Origin: an uncultured Desulfomonile sp.
Lineage (GTDB): Bacteria > Desulfobacterota > Desulfomonilia > Desulfomonilales > Desulfomonilaceae
Assembly (NCBI GenBank): GCA_937915285.1
Contig: CALDNG010000494.1
Location: 1 to 8,453 of the forward strand
Length of the DNA stretch: 8,453 nt
Reading direction: 5' to 3'
The notes below the pieces were generated by a model. That model worked only from the letters and a program-made list of their open reading frames with translations, was not told where the DNA came from and did no database searches. Within the stretch, counting starts at the first letter, position 1. Each line of letters starts with the position of its first letter. Positions 7,651 through 8,453 of the stretch are shown piece by piece. The position numbers and the translations under genes are program-made.

Positions 7651-8453
7651 ATGAAACAAAAAATTAATTTACTCAACCATCCCTGCTTTAACGAGAAAGT
7701 CAAGGGCTGCAACGGACGGGTTCATCTGCCTGTGGCGCCTGAATGCAACATAAAATGCAATTACTGCGACAGGAAATACGACTGTGTAAATGAGAGCAGG
7801 CCAGGGGTCACCAGTTCGATACTCTCACCGGAGCAGTCCGTAAGATATCTCAAAAGAGTGCTCGAGAGGAACAGCTCCATAACGGTTGCGGGCATCGCCG
7901 GACCCGGCGACACATTCGCCAACACCGAGAGAACCATGAGGACATTGAGTCTCATCAGGGAATCTTTCCCAGATATACTGCTATGTGTCTCAACCAACGG
8001 GCTAAACCTTCCCTTTTGCGTGGATGAACTTAAAAGATTACAGGTTAGCCATGTAACTGTGACGGTCAACACTGTCAATCCGGAAACCGGCGCTAGTATT
8101 TACGCATGGGTGCGGGATGGAAAGATAATATATAGAGGATTACAGGGGGCAAGAATTATTCTATCCAGACAGATCGAGGGTATACAGAAACTGAAGAGCG
8201 CCGGTATTATTGTCAAGGTAAACACCGTTATCATTCCTGGAGTTAACGACTCCGAGGTTTGTGAAGTTGCTGGCGCCATGGCGGCATTGGGAGTTGACAT
8301 CCAGAACTGCATGCAGATGTTTCCCAATTCCGGCTCCCCTTTCGGGAACATAAGGGAGCCTAATGCTGAAGAGATAGGGCTGGTACGATCTGAGGCCTCA
8401 AAATTCATACCCCAAATGAGACACTGCTCCAGATGCAGGGCTGACGCTGTCGG
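7651..8453 (+). CDS. nifB: Nitrogenase cofactor biosynthesis radical SAM protein NifB (5' part)
   Basis: The frame is open from the ATG at 7651 to the window edge, giving 267 codons without a stop, so the C-terminus is missing. NifB joins two [4Fe-4S] clusters and inserts carbide and sulfur to make the 8Fe-9S-C core (NifB-co), which goes to NifEN. The family N-terminus HPCF (residues 10-13) precedes the radical-SAM motif Cys32-X3-Cys36-X2-Cys39 (CNIKCNYCD) and RKYDCVNESRPGV (41-53). AGPGD is at 83-87, STNG at 114-117, NTVNPETG at 140-147 and PGVND at 196-200. HCSRCRADAV (258-267) carries the conserved pair Cys259 and Cys262. GAGG at 7639-7642 is a good Shine-Dalgarno sequence. It follows nifN by 41 nt. 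Whether a NifX-like domain is fused at the C-terminus cannot be seen. Confidence 0.97.
   Translation, partial: MKQKINLLNHPCFNEKVKGCNGRVHLPVAPECNIKCNYCDRKYDCVNESRPGVTSSILSPEQSVRYLKRVLERNSSITVAGIAGPGDTFANTERTMRTLSLIRESFPDILLCVSTNGLNLPFCVDELKRLQVSHVTVTVNTVNPETGASIYAWVRDGKIIYRGLQGARIILSRQIEGIQKLKSAGIIVKVNTVIIPGVNDSEVCEVAGAMAALGVDIQNCMQMFPNSGSPFGNIREPNAEEIGLVRSEASKFIPQMRHCSRCRADAV

Overview
This window is an almost complete nitrogen-fixation operon, all on the + strand: a sigma-54 promoter, then nifH, nifI1, nifI2, nifD, nifK, nifE, nifN and the first 267 codons of nifB, which runs off the right edge. No mobile elements, RNA genes, CRISPR arrays or frameshifted genes were seen, and almost every base is coding. 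The largest non-coding stretch is the 113-nt nifD-nifK gap.

The nitrogenase is the molybdenum type of the strict-anaerobe lineage often called group or cluster III. Three things support this. NifD (542 aa) carries an extra segment of about 50 residues ahead of the cofactor-binding histidine, as in the Clostridium pasteurianum protein. NifK (458 aa) lacks the long N-terminal extension of the Azotobacter type. The PII-like genes nifI1 and nifI2 sit between nifH and nifD. This layout is known in Desulfobacterota, Chlorobi, clostridia, some spirochaetes and methanogenic archaea. A near-perfect -24/-12 sigma-54 promoter ahead of nifH argues strongly for a bacterium and against an archaeon. An anaerobic bacterium such as a Desulfobacterota or Chlorobi member is my inference; the genus cannot be named from this sequence. 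Base composition looks roughly balanced, and AGG (Arg) and ATA (Ile) codons are common throughout with no obvious shift between genes, so the operon looks like one inherited block.

Layout and function: positions 1-74 hold the promoter and leader. NifH (Fe protein) delivers electrons with ATP hydrolysis to the NifD2K2 MoFe protein. NifI1 and NifI2 form a complex that, by knowledge of the family, blocks nitrogenase when nitrogen is plentiful and 2-oxoglutarate and ATP are low. NifB (radical SAM) makes the 8Fe core of the cofactor, NifEN matures it to FeMo-cofactor, and NifDK receives it. Neighbouring genes are spaced by 10 to 113 nt or overlap by 4 nt (nifI2/nifD), and most have a good Shine-Dalgarno sequence, as expected of a single transcript.

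I saw no undescribed system. The points most worth a second look are the mutually exclusive hairpins in the nifD-nifK gap, the full set of P-cluster-like ligand residues in NifN, and the nifH leader, where the best ribosome-binding site faces an out-of-frame ATG.
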